Positions 28,501 through 34,763 of a stretch of 64,000 nt of DNA are shown here, piece after piece. Below the pieces are notes generated by a model. That model worked only from the letters and a program-made list of their open reading frames with translations. It ran no database searches and was not told where the DNA came from. The position numbers and the translations under genes were made by a program. The stretch spans positions 1 through 64,000 of the forward strand of contig OZ220748.1 of the NCBI GenBank assembly GCA_965117035.1, in the 5' to 3' direction. Within the stretch, counting starts at the first letter, position 1. Every line of letters starts with the position of its first letter. This DNA comes from CAZENU01 sp965117035 (GTDB taxonomy: Bacteria; Chloroflexota; Dehalococcoidia; Lucifugimonadales; CAZENU01).

Positions 28501-29747
28501 ACGTCGTCCTGGAGGGATATGGAGGCCCGGCCGACAGCGCGGCGTCCGAACGCGAGCCGACCTGGCCCGCGGGTCGGCCGAGCGCCGTGAGTGTGTCGCT
28601 CGAAGAGCCGCCCGGCGGCCTGTCCCCATCGCAGGAACGCGATGAGAGGCTCCTGCCGCTCTCCGGCAAGTCGCCTGACGCGCTCCGGGGGCTGGCCCGT
28701 CTGTACCTGTCCTGGCTCGACGGCAGGTCCGAAACGGACACGTCGTCGCTCCTCGCGGACATGGCGTGGACCGCCGGCACAGGGCGCAGCCACTTTCCCC
28801 ACAGGGCCGGGATCGTATTCAGCGATGCGAGCGAGCTGCGGACACGACTCGACGCGCTCGCGGAGTCCGCAGATGCGTCCGACGGGTCGACGCCGTCCGA
28901 GGCGCCCAGGTTAGCCTTCGTGTTCCCGGGGCAGGGCAGCGAGTGGGCGGGCATGGGCGAGGCCCTGTACCAGGCCGAGCCGGTGGCCAGGGCTGTGCTC
29001 GACCGTTGCGAGCGGCTCGTGCGGGAAGAGCGGGGAGCGTCTCTGCTGGACGTAATGTTCGGCCGTACCGGGGCTGCGGCTGACCTGAGCGACCCCGCGT
29101 GGGCGCTGCCGGCCGTGTACGCGCTGGAAGCCGCGCTTACCGGCATGTGGGACAGCGTGGGAGTGCGGCCCGCCAGGGTCCTGGGATTCGGCGTTGGAGA
29201 GATCGCCGCGGCGCTGGCCGCTGGCGTTCTCAGCCTGGAGGACGGGCTGCGCCTCGCGCTGGCCATCGCCGGTCCTGAAGGGCCCCTGCCTCAGGTGGCT
29301 CTGTCGCAGCCCGCCCTGGTTCTCGTCAGCGGTGTCACCGGGAGAGAGGTCCGGTCGCCTGACAACCTCGACGATGCTCACTGGCGTCGGCTGGCCAGCG
29401 AAAGGGCTGCTCCCCGCGGCGGTCTCAAAACGCTCGCCGCGGGCGTGGACATGGTCGTGGAGGTCGGCCCGCAAGCCGGCCCGGTGTCGACGGCCGCGTC
29501 AAGCTGGCCTGAGAGTGCAGGGGACCTTCCGGTTCCCGCATTCGTCGACGGGCTCGTGCGTCACGAAGACCAGCGGGACGGCGAAGAAGGGGGTTTCCTC
29601 CGAGCCGTAGCGGCGGCCTACGAGGCGGGCGCGCGCATCTCTTTCGCCGGCCTCTTCGCAGGCGAGGAGCGTCGCCGGATCGCCATTCCGGGCTATCCCT
29701 TCCAGCGCCGGCGTTTCTGGGTGCAGCCGCGCAGGTCTTCGGCGTGA
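19527..29747 (+). CDS. Type I PKS: KS-AT-DH-MT-ER-KR-ACP-KS-AT(degenerate)
   Basis: 3406 residues from GTG 19527, preceded by GGGAG and beginning at the first KS strand. Module one: KS, catalytic Cys177 (VDAACAS), HGTGT near 311, KTNVGH near 346; AT, Ser659 in GHSVG and RAFHS suggesting malonyl-CoA; DH, His968 (DHRVFDRLVAP, where the usual Gly is Asp) and Asp1140 (DGCFQ); C-methyltransferase near 1466 (VIEVGAGTG); ER near 2009 (HAGAGGVGLAA); KR near 2199 (VTGGLGGIG), with His instead of the usual catalytic Tyr (GQANHAAANAF); ACP, Ser2507 (LGMDSL). A second KS (Cys2743, VDMACASS; HATGT) and a shortened AT follow, with GFGVG replacing GHSxG. No terminal ACP or TE is fused. Expected chemistry: malonyl extension, alpha-methylation and full reduction, probably iterative, giving a methyl-branched saturated acyl chain. 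The module order resembles the sponge-symbiont Sup-type monomodular PKS as I recall it. Confidence 0.93.
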   Translation: MNEPIAVVGMACRFPGAPDLDSFWRLLVEGGNAVTEGVPGSGMGRIGEIIRDPDVRNPACRYGAFVDDIDEFDASFFRISPVEAELLDPQQRMMLETSWLALEDAGIDPVGLEGSRTGVYTGISNDEYRMLVLDTSRPTEAAGSLYALSGTNLNGTSGRVSFVLGLMGPAKAVDAACASAMVAVHDAVADLQQRKADLAIAGGVQAILNGRIYELRAEAMMLSPDGQCKTFDASANGYVRGEGCGVVVLKRLSDAEADGDPIWAVIRGSAVNNGGTSLGLTVPHTPALEQVMETALSDAGVEPSEVDYLEAHGTGTAVGDPIELDAMASVYGQGREPDRPILTGSVKTNVGHLESAAGVAGLIKAALVVKRGIIPKHLHFNEPHPDFDWERQPLQVTSTMMDWPRRGERPRMAGVNSFGITGTNAHIVVEEYLGPNGEVEQEDRPAGSERRVGVSMPATVADLRAPADAARGRQTRLLPLSAKSEDAVRELAARYLDSLEETGELAPGDADREARLADMSWTASVGRSHLEHRTAAVFSDVASLRERLRELAAAGPGPQPRAAAKVAFVYTGQGSQWIGMGRDLYETEPVARAVLDRCEAVFRETRGASLLDVMFGRPGGTGDLGDTAWEQPALYALECALTALWASVGVRPDVVLGHSVGELAAAQAAGVFSLEDGMRFAATRGTLLSGTRQGAMAAVFAPPARVAEEVEALNTRANGVPLSIAADNGAHMVVSGPAAEIDDIVTAFESKEVRARRLNTTRAFHSALVEPALDGLETFLDGMEIRPPSLTVISNLTGRPVESDMALDAAYWRRHAREPVAFASGIRSAAELGVDLVVEIGPHAVLGPMSTLAWPDNGAAAPAVLASLRRPPRDGSSPEPESGFVDAVADAYEAGLEVRFEGLFAGESRRRVSLPGYPFQRERYWVARSKRRPGVGHPLLGVRHESARGEVTFETEVSPSDPAWLSDHRVFDRLVAPGALYGAMAVSASLAEQGGTVVLEDLQLHNPLVFSEKESGDGEEEQGRRVQVVLDDDEGQSRRVQIYSRSAENEWTMHVEGRVSSGVQVPEAGQRADLDGLMARLSPADLPAYYRAKVATGIDLGPSFRTLGAVWSGPGEALGEVRLPGAAGRNELDIHPLLLDGCFQVVGVARNMTGAPGEATYLPFGWERLWLNGRVPDRIFCHVIMSDASRTAEAESADPPEVLSGELRLYDPNGVLIGELNGYAVKRATREALLSAVEEVDDLLYEVVWRDKPLPPGIEAADFFPSPAEVAAGSQLFTGYLADAGVDPDGRNALLSDLERWSWSRALATLEELGWRRAPGEVVDAETLRERLEVLPEHARLFRRMLEMLARAGVLDETDAGFVVVVGPDDPLPEAMPGDLEGFADWMTGQYAHGLTEVGLFRRSGMALADALRGRADPLTLLFSSGEPTAADLYLKAPVARAANRMLADAVRSLVAGLPEGRRLRVIEVGAGTGSATASVLPELPEGRFDYVYTDISAGFFAEAEARFGDGGGSIQYRPLDIEKDPVAQGFDSHGYDLMIASNVLHATRFLEETLGHCRDLLAPSGHLVALENLRGLGWMDLTFGQLDGWWRFADGYRPHHALAGPSVWRRALGDAGFEGAEVLGVDDSYSHEMLDKGVIVAQGPARVAEPAGVWVLAADDGGVAEELAAALAARNQTVVLASGEASGNDVSGATGPVVVRATVDPEDRESWRSLIEALPREAPFGGVVHLQALRGHGPRATTEQMAADVKDAGASALAMVQALGESDVAPEKGAWFVTRGAQVLEREQHAELGGAVLWGLGKVVTLEAPHLRPRMIDLDPGSPAPVSDLVNELLYPDSENHIAFRPGGRQAARLVRPDAAGERLDLPEGPDWVLAPNRSGVFDSPEVKPLPGRSLEPREVLVSVDATGLNFWDVFRSLGFIEEGDLGRELCGRVLDVGPEVSTVSVGDRVVGLGFGAFGPEMVTREELVAPAPSEMSSSALATIPSAFVSAALSYHYSGLEAGDRVLIHAGAGGVGLAAIQMARAAGAEVFATASAPKQALLRSLGVEHIFDSRQTRFGEEILEATGGEGVNVVLNSLTSEGFIDASLSCLARGGRFVELARRDILTEEEMAAVRPDVSYAILELDVLKKTEPAWVGEVLRDVMARIATGELKPLIHSRWPLAEAGTALDFMRSARHVGKIVLTPSPTMKGQLRPDRTYLVTGGLGGIGCAVANWLADHGAGAIVLNGRRDPDAEARDVIDELRSRGVTVEVELADVTDSDAVDAMLARVDAKLPPLGGVIHSVGVLSDAALTNQTWSSFEQVLWPKILGAWQLHRATKDRDLEMFVLFSSRVGVMGNPGQANHAAANAFLDQLAGHRRALGLPGQAIAWGAWSEIGEAAEQKERIERRRAALGGRWFTPQQGIRALDRLVRQDATTSVVMSMDWSVFEEAVEDRPPLLEDLLSSASDGGDDSASSEDLLSQLRNAATAERESLLASALQQEVQAVLRLPTAPAPSVGFFDLGMDSLMSVELRNRLNRALSGEYVVSNTAVFDYPNVAALAEHLAGELGQTLGGGSPQVVEQPAAPQPPAEEKTGEDAIAIVGMACRFPGAPDLDSFWRMLEAGENAVTDGRQDGGTWDGVAGDPAADDAMFRRGGFVDGVDQFDNRFFRISPIDARMMDPRQRMLLETTWQALEDAGIDPESIRGSRSGVYVGVGGSEYRDVITAAGQDDFYFGTSGSMTAGRLAFVLGLEGPAMPVDMACASSLAAVHHAAIALRRGEIDMALAGGANAILSHPLMRFHRDMGMLSASGRCNAFDSAADGFVRSDGCGVLVLKRLSEAEADGDRIWGLVKGSAVNQNGASAGLPVPNGPAQERLMEDALARASVLPSEVDYLEAHATGTELGDSIELRALASVYGRGREADRPLLVGSVKTNIGHTEWAAGMASIMKAVLAMNRGTIPAHLHFQDPNPNFDWEQMPVRVTSEATVWPVTPDRPPLSAVNGFGLSGTNAHVVLEGYGGPADSAASEREPTWPAGRPSAVSVSLEEPPGGLSPSQERDERLLPLSGKSPDALRGLARLYLSWLDGRSETDTSSLLADMAWTAGTGRSHFPHRAGIVFSDASELRTRLDALAESADASDGSTPSEAPRLAFVFPGQGSEWAGMGEALYQAEPVARAVLDRCERLVREERGASLLDVMFGRTGAAADLSDPAWALPAVYALEAALTGMWDSVGVRPARVLGFGVGEIAAALAAGVLSLEDGLRLALAIAGPEGPLPQVALSQPALVLVSGVTGREVRSPDNLDDAHWRRLASERAAPRGGLKTLAAGVDMVVEVGPQAGPVSTAASSWPESAGDLPVPAFVDGLVRHEDQRDGEEGGFLRAVAAAYEAGARISFAGLFAGEERRRIAIPGYPFQRRRFWVQPRRSSA

Positions 29748-29792
29748 GTTCGCCGGGGCACGGCGCACGTATCCGTGGGGGAACCGCGCGGG

Positions 29793-29821
29793 TTGACCGC
29801 CAGCACACGTGTTGCTAGGAT
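29793..29821 (+). promoter_or_regulatory. Promoter of the ACP-PPTase-hydrolase unit
   Basis: TTGACC (29793-29798) and TAGGAT (29816-29821) are exactly 17 bases apart in the 125-base gap after the PKS stop. It would start transcription near 29828, about 45 bases before the ACP start. This suggests the accessory genes can be expressed separately from the PKS. Confidence 0.5.
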
Positions 29822-29872
29822 GGGCCGCAACATGATCAGGTAACTGATTGCATACTATTGGGAGAGTTTGTC

Positions 29873-30109
29873 TTGGCAACTACCGAAGAACGCCTGCGAA
29901 AGCTGGTAGACGACAATCTGGAGATCGAGGGCCGGGCGCAGGGTACGCCCCTCGACCTGGGCTCCAGCCTCCGGAACTCGGGTGCTTCCTCCGTGGACCT
30001 CGTGGCCTTCGCGAAGCTCGTCGTTGAGGAATTCAACGTCGACCTCACCCCGGAGGACTGCGACAACTACGGCACGGTGGGTGAGCTGATAGCGGCCCTG
30101 GACGGGTAG
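29873..30109 (+). CDS. Discrete acyl carrier protein
   Basis: 78 residues from TTG 29873, chosen because GGGAGAG lies seven bases upstream; a TTG 15 bases earlier is the alternative. The fold pattern is that of an ACP: acidic N-terminal helix (TEERLRKLVDDNLEI), LGSSLRNSGASSVDLVAF with the phosphopantetheine serine in the Ser-Val-Asp-Leu-Val position, then VVEEFNVDLTPEDC and a final GTVGELIAAL helix. Ser-Val-Asp-Leu replaces the more common Asp-Ser-Leu. It sits between the PKS, whose second KS has no ACP, and a PPTase gene, so it probably carries a starter, intermediate or product for that system. Confidence 0.85.
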   Translation: MATTEERLRKLVDDNLEIEGRAQGTPLDLGSSLRNSGASSVDLVAFAKLVVEEFNVDLTPEDCDNYGTVGELIAALDG

Positions 30110-30140
30110 GCCGCCAGATCTGTTAGAAATCCGGGCGTCG

Positions 30141-30890
30141 ATGACGAACGCCCGCGTCGTCCCCGTAACGCGTACGCCGGCTGCCGGCGCGTGGTGGAGT
30201 CGCTATACCGGCAGGGACGGGATCGAGGTCTTCCACGTCGACCTTGCCCCCGACGCCGCGCGCGAAGCGGAGGCACTCGCCTGGCTGGACCGCGATGAGC
30301 GATCGACCTGGGAAAGGGGCGTCCCGGAAGTCCGGCGCCGCTTCTCCCTGTGCCGAGCGGCTCTCCGCGCCATCCTCTGCCTCCGGCTGGACTGCCGGAA
30401 CCAGGAGCTCTCCTTTGGCGCCTCGAGCCACGGAAAGCCGTTCGCCGTCGTCCGGGGCGCGCCGTCCCCGGTGAGCTTCAACGTCAGCCACAGCGGGAGC
30501 CACGGCCTGGTTGCGGTCGCATCTGGGAAGAGAGTCGGCGTAGACATCGAGGTGCGGACGTCCCGGCGGAACCTGGAAGCGCCGATCGAGGCGACTATGG
30601 GCCCCGAGGAGCAGGCCGAGCTCGCGGCCCTGCGAGGAGCGGAAGCGCTCCGGCTGTTCTACCGGATCTGGACGTTCAAGGAAGCGCTGATCAAGGCGCT
30701 GGGCACGGGCTTTGCCGTAGACCCGTCCGGGTTCCAGGTCCCGCCGCGGATGCGCGGGGGCGAAGCTGCGGGGACGTTCAGGTTTCCGAACCTGCCCTCG
30801 GTTGCCTGGGGCCTGGAGGAGATTGGCGACGAGCGGTTTGCGGCAGCCCTGGCCTACGAACTGCCATCGGAAGGCATCAGTCGTGGCTGA
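30141..30890 (+). CDS. Sfp-type 4'-phosphopantetheinyl transferase
   Basis: 249 residues. Motifs of the Sfp family appear in order: RRRFSLCRAALRAIL in the N-lobe, FGASSHGKPF, FNVSHSGSHGL at about 110-121, the magnesium site GVDIEV at 133-138, and WTFKEALIKALG at 177-188. The enzyme transfers phosphopantetheine from CoA to a carrier-protein serine; the two carriers next door (PKS ACP at Ser2507 and the discrete ACP) are the obvious targets. The next gene starts eight bases before this stop, indicating coupling. No strong ribosome-binding site precedes the ATG. Confidence 0.92.
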   Translation: MTNARVVPVTRTPAAGAWWSRYTGRDGIEVFHVDLAPDAAREAEALAWLDRDERSTWERGVPEVRRRFSLCRAALRAILCLRLDCRNQELSFGASSHGKPFAVVRGAPSPVSFNVSHSGSHGLVAVASGKRVGVDIEVRTSRRNLEAPIEATMGPEEQAELAALRGAEALRLFYRIWTFKEALIKALGTGFAVDPSGFQVPPRMRGGEAAGTFRFPNLPSVAWGLEEIGDERFAAALAYELPSEGISRG

Positions 30891-31794
30891 CAATCCCGAA
30901 GCGGTCTGGGTGCTCCCCGAGCCCCCCTCCGTACGGGAGGTCCAAGTCGACCCACACACGAGCATCTTCCTGAGGCGGCACGGCAATCCCGATGGCCCCC
31001 GGCTCGTCCTGAGCCACGGCAACGGGCTGGCGATCGACCTCTACTACCCATTCTGGTCGCTGCTCGCGGACGATTTCGACCTGGTCGTCTACGACCTCAG
31101 GAGCCACGGCTGGAACGACGTGGGCGCTCTGGCAATACACAACGTCCCCACGTTGGTTTCCGACCACGACGTCATTCTCGACGCCATAGACGAGAGCTAC
31201 GGTGAGAAGCCGCAGGTTGGCGTCTTCCACTCCGTGTCCGCGCTGGTGTCGCTGCTGTCGCCCACCCGTGGAGGCCGTTACTCGGCGTTGGTGCTGTTCG
31301 ATCCTCCGCTGTGCAAGCCGGGCCGCAGCCACAGGGAATTCGAGGAGGCGGCTACGCGCACCGCGGGGCTTATCCGCAGTAGGACCGAACGCTTCCGCAG
31401 GCGTGAGGACTTCTCGGATGTGCTGTCGTTCCTGCCGGCATTCAAGCGGCTCGCGCCCGGGGTCCCCGAGCTGATCGCCAGGACGACGCTCCGCGAGTCC
31501 GGCGATGGAGATGGCTACGAGTTGTGTTGCCCGCGGGAGTACGAGGCGCGAATGGTCGACTACGCCAGCGTCTTCGGCGTCGCGGTGGACTTCGATACGC
31601 TTAAGTGCCCGGTGCAGGTGATAGGAGCGGACCCGACCTTGCCCTACTCCTACCTGCCCACGCTGGACATGTCCGACATCATGAGCGTGGACTACGATTT
31701 CCTGCCTGAGGCGACGCACTTCCTGCAGATGGAACAGCCGGAGGAGTGTGTCGCGGCAATGCGTGGGTTCCTGGGCCAGATCGCATTCGGCTGA
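30883..31794 (+). CDS. Alpha/beta hydrolase, probable chain-release enzyme
   Basis: 303 residues from GTG 30883 with GGAAGG eight bases upstream, overlapping the PPTase gene. The alpha/beta-hydrolase order is present: oxyanion strand (LVLSHGNGLAIDLYYPF), VVYDLRSHG, the nucleophile elbow, a cap region, then a catalytic-His segment (PEATHFLQMEQPEE). The elbow reads GVFHSVSAL, so the usual GxSxG is Phe-His-Ser-Val-Ser; the serine is kept but both flanking glycines are changed. With no thioesterase domain in the PKS, this is the best candidate to release or transfer the acyl product; substrate is inferred from context only. Confidence 0.75.
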   Translation: MADNPEAVWVLPEPPSVREVQVDPHTSIFLRRHGNPDGPRLVLSHGNGLAIDLYYPFWSLLADDFDLVVYDLRSHGWNDVGALAIHNVPTLVSDHDVILDAIDESYGEKPQVGVFHSVSALVSLLSPTRGGRYSALVLFDPPLCKPGRSHREFEEAATRTAGLIRSRTERFRRREDFSDVLSFLPAFKRLAPGVPELIARTTLRESGDGDGYELCCPREYEARMVDYASVFGVAVDFDTLKCPVQVIGADPTLPYSYLPTLDMSDIMSVDYDFLPEATHFLQMEQPEECVAAMRGFLGQIAFG

Positions 31795-31802
31795 AGCTCG
31801 AC

Positions 31803-31830
31803 TCTCGCGCCGGGCTACTCCGGCGCGGGA
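31803..31830. terminator. Hairpin between convergent genes
   Basis: CGCGCCGG (31806-31813) and CCGGCGCG (31820-31827) form a perfect 8-bp stem with a 6-base loop, extendable to 11 bp with one G-U pair. It lies between the hydrolase stop and the opposing permease stop and overlaps the last permease codons. There is no clear T-tract. Confidence 0.4.
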
Positions 31831-33572
31831 AGCGCGACGCGCACCTCGATCACCTCGATGTCGTGGTACTGCCGGTGAGTCACCGAGGCCGCGTAGTGCC
31901 GCAGGAGGCTCAGGGCGGCGTCCCGCTCGAAGTCGCCTGGCTCCGCCGCCTCGGCGCCGGCGCTGGTCAGCAGCGCGATCCGGTCTTCCAGGTTTTCGGC
32001 GGCGGCAGTCGCGCTCACGAACTCGAGCTCCGCCCCCGCGCCCTGGCTGCTCGCGCTTACGATCAGCCGTCTTCCGCCTTCGCCCGCCTCGTGCTCGTGC
32101 CCTTCAGACAATAGCAGCAACGTCTCTTCGGCGACGCCCTGCAGCCGGCCCGCCATCCTGGGGCCCCAACCCTGGTCGGCGGCGAACGCTTCGAGGAAGT
32201 CGTTGACCTGCGGTAGCGACTCCCTGTTCATCTCCGTCCGCAGGCGGCGCTGCCTTCGCCTCCTGAACTCGACAAGGAGAGTGAGGACTACCAGTGTGAC
32301 GCCCCCGGCGGTGAACGCCTTCTGGAACACCGCCTCCCACACGTCTCCAATCGGCAGCGGCACCAGTCCGGTCTGGAGCCCGATACCGACGAGGAGCGCC
32401 GACCCGACTACCAGGTTGGTCCGGTAGTCCGGGGCGTCCTGGACGATCAACTTCATGCCCTCGACCAGGAGGGGGCTCAGCATCACGACCAGGAAGATCG
32501 CGGTGACCGGCGCCGGGATGCCGATCAGCAGGCTCCACGACTTCGGGAAGAACGCGGCGATGAACAGGACGGCGCCGGTCACGATGCCGACGTCACGGGC
32601 CGCGCAGCCGGTCTGTTGGGCGAACACCGTTCCCCTTGGGCTGGTGGCCACCGGCATCACCGCCGCAAGGCCGGCCAGCAGGTTGCCCAACGCGGTGCAC
32701 ACCGATAACCCCTGGACCCTACGGTAGTCGATTGCCCTGGACTCCCGCCATGAGACCTGCTGGATGGAAAGGCCGATAGAGGTCCCCTGGAGGAGCGAGA
32801 CGATGGACAGGAACAGGAACGCCGGCAGGAGTGACCAGAAGGCGGCGCCGAGGCCGATATCGAGACCGGGCCACCCGTCCAGCGGCAGCCCGGCCGCCGG
32901 AGCGTCGCGTACGGGGTCGAAGTCGTAGATCCCGAGCGCCACGCCTGCAACGGAGCCCGCCGCGATCCCGATGAGCGTCGACCAGGTCCGCAGAGTCGCG
33001 GAGCCTCGGAGCAGCAGGCCCATCATCAGAGCGAAGGTCACCAGGATACACGCCGGCCCGGCCACGTCCGGGGCGTCGTCCGGCACGTCGTTCAGGCTCC
33101 CGAAGACGACGGGCGCTATGGTGATGACGAGCAGTATCAGTATCGCGCCGCTGAAGGCCGGCGTGACGAACCGCCGCAGGAGCGACAGCCGCATCGATAC
33201 CACGACCTGGAAGATGCTGGAGACGACGATCAGCGCGGCCAGCGTCGATGGCCCGCCCTCCTGCAGCGCGATGATGCAGAAGGGGATGGCCGTTGGAGAC
33301 GGATAGGTGATGACCAGCAGGCCGCTCCCCACGGGTCCGATCCGGAAGGCCTGCAGGATGGTGGCAGCGCCGTTGACGACCAGCATGGCGAACACCGCCC
33401 AGGCCAGCTCCGCGTCCGAGCCGTCCACGGCCTGCACCAGGACTATGGGGAACAGCGCGATCGGAGCGATGACCAGCAGCGCCGACTGCACGCCCAGGCC
33501 GAGCGTCGTCAGCAACGGAGGGCTCTCGTGCGGTTCGTACTGCGGCGTCGAAGTAGCTGGCTTCGTGCTCAT
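31815..33572 (-). CDS. NCS2-type xanthine/uracil permease with C-terminal ATPase-like domain
   Basis: 585 residues from ATG 33572. Residues about 30-450 hold some 12-14 hydrophobic segments with NCS2/NAT-type landmarks: VTYPSPTAIP-like early loop (ITYPSPTAIPF), FVTPAFSGAILI, and NLLAGLAAVMPVATSPRGTV. A basic linker (RRRRQRRLRT) leads to about 125 soluble residues: LPQVNDFLEAFAADQG, an N-box-like helix (VAEETLLLLSE) and a final strand pair, resembling an anti-sigma-type HATPase fold. NCS2 proteins import purines or pyrimidines by proton symport; a fused ATPase-like domain is unusual and may be regulatory. Fold assignment of the tail is tentative. Confidence 0.75.
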   Translation of the reverse strand: MSTKPATSTPQYEPHESPPLLTTLGLGVQSALLVIAPIALFPIVLVQAVDGSDAELAWAVFAMLVVNGAATILQAFRIGPVGSGLLVITYPSPTAIPFCIIALQEGGPSTLAALIVVSSIFQVVVSMRLSLLRRFVTPAFSGAILILLVITIAPVVFGSLNDVPDDAPDVAGPACILVTFALMMGLLLRGSATLRTWSTLIGIAAGSVAGVALGIYDFDPVRDAPAAGLPLDGWPGLDIGLGAAFWSLLPAFLFLSIVSLLQGTSIGLSIQQVSWRESRAIDYRRVQGLSVCTALGNLLAGLAAVMPVATSPRGTVFAQQTGCAARDVGIVTGAVLFIAAFFPKSWSLLIGIPAPVTAIFLVVMLSPLLVEGMKLIVQDAPDYRTNLVVGSALLVGIGLQTGLVPLPIGDVWEAVFQKAFTAGGVTLVVLTLLVEFRRRRQRRLRTEMNRESLPQVNDFLEAFAADQGWGPRMAGRLQGVAEETLLLLSEGHEHEAGEGGRRLIVSASSQGAGAELEFVSATAAAENLEDRIALLTSAGAEAAEPGDFERDAALSLLRHYAASVTHRQYHDIEVIEVRVALPAPE

Positions 33573-33762
33573 ATGCGTCGGGCCAATCGTCTCGCGGGCC
33601 TTGTCCCGCCGGCGGCGCGCCGGACGTCTCGACAGCGCATGCTGCCCGCCACGGGCGACGAGTGTATCACGGCGCATTGCGGCTCCGAGCCCTTGACTGC
33701 GGATGCCGAGGCATTACACTGCCCCGGAGACGACCGCACCACCTTGAACGGGGGCCACGCAG

Positions 33763-34686
33763 ATGCAGCGCGCGACACGCGACGTACTCTATTACGAGAC
33801 CGGTCGGGAAAATCCGGTCACCATGACCGTCAGACCCGGGGAGGTGTTCGAGGTCGAGACGCAGATGAACCGGGGTCGTGACTCGTCCGAGGTGCCGGAA
33901 GAGCTGCGAGAGCTCTGGGACTCGAAGCGCAGCGACGATCACCCCACGGACCGCGGCAACCCGGCGTCGGGCGCGATCCGGGTCGAGGGCGCGGAGCCCG
34001 GTCACACTCTCATCGTTCACGTCGATGACATCCGCGTGCACGGGATCGGCTACACGCAGTACCGGGGGTCCTCGGGCGCCGCGCCGGGATTCCTGGGTGA
34101 CAGCGGCGTCGGTCCCCAGTTCAAGGTCGTGCGGATCGAGAACGACAGGATCATCTGGAACGACCGCCTCTCGTTCCCGGTGGAACCCATGCTCGGCGTG
34201 GTCGCGGTCGCGCCGGAAAGGGAGCGCTGGCACAACGGATGGGCGGGCGAGTGGGGAGGCAACTTCGATATCCAGGAGATCACCGCCGGCGCGTCCGTTT
34301 CGATTCCCGTGCAGGTGCCTGGCGCTCTGCTCCACGTAGGCGACATGCACGCCCGGCAGGGCGACGGGGAGATCTGCGGCGGAGGCGGCATCGAGACCGG
34401 CGGCATAGCCCGGCTGCGAGTCGAGCTGGCCGACAAGCCTGAGTCGATGACCTGGCCCAGGATCGAGGACGCCACGCACATCATGACGACCGCCCAGGGC
34501 AAGCCCGCCGAGGACGCCTTCCGCATCGCCCTGTCGGAGATTGTCCTGTGGCTGGGCGAAGACTATGGCATGGAGAAGGGGGAGGCGTTCATGTTCCTGG
34601 CGCAGTGCCTCGAGGCCAGGGTCACCCAGTTCGTCAACCCGACGTACTCGTACGTCGCCAAGGTAGCCCGGAAGTATCTCCCGTAA
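33763..34686 (+). CDS. Acetamidase/formamidase-family protein
   Basis: 307 residues. The FmdA/AmdA pattern is visible: an early Pro-Gly-Glu turn (VRPGEVFEVET), NPASGAIRVEGAEPGHTLIV, GPQFKVVRIEND, the central VPGALLHVGDMHARQGDGE with Asp and His residues expected at the metal site, and a final helical tail. The family hydrolyses short amides such as formamide to acid plus ammonia in the cytoplasm. It stands just upstream of the flavoprotein operon, in the same direction with a 77-base gap, so it may contribute nitrogen or C1 metabolism to that pathway; this link is inference. Confidence 0.85.
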   Translation: MQRATRDVLYYETGRENPVTMTVRPGEVFEVETQMNRGRDSSEVPEELRELWDSKRSDDHPTDRGNPASGAIRVEGAEPGHTLIVHVDDIRVHGIGYTQYRGSSGAAPGFLGDSGVGPQFKVVRIENDRIIWNDRLSFPVEPMLGVVAVAPERERWHNGWAGEWGGNFDIQEITAGASVSIPVQVPGALLHVGDMHARQGDGEICGGGGIETGGIARLRVELADKPESMTWPRIEDATHIMTTAQGKPAEDAFRIALSEIVLWLGEDYGMEKGEAFMFLAQCLEARVTQFVNPTYSYVAKVARKYLP

Positions 34687-34763
34687 CAGGTCCGCCGCGT
34701 CTGCTCCTCCGGCCTTGTGATAGCATCTCGTTGGCCCGAAGCAGGCTCGAGGAGGCGCGCGAC

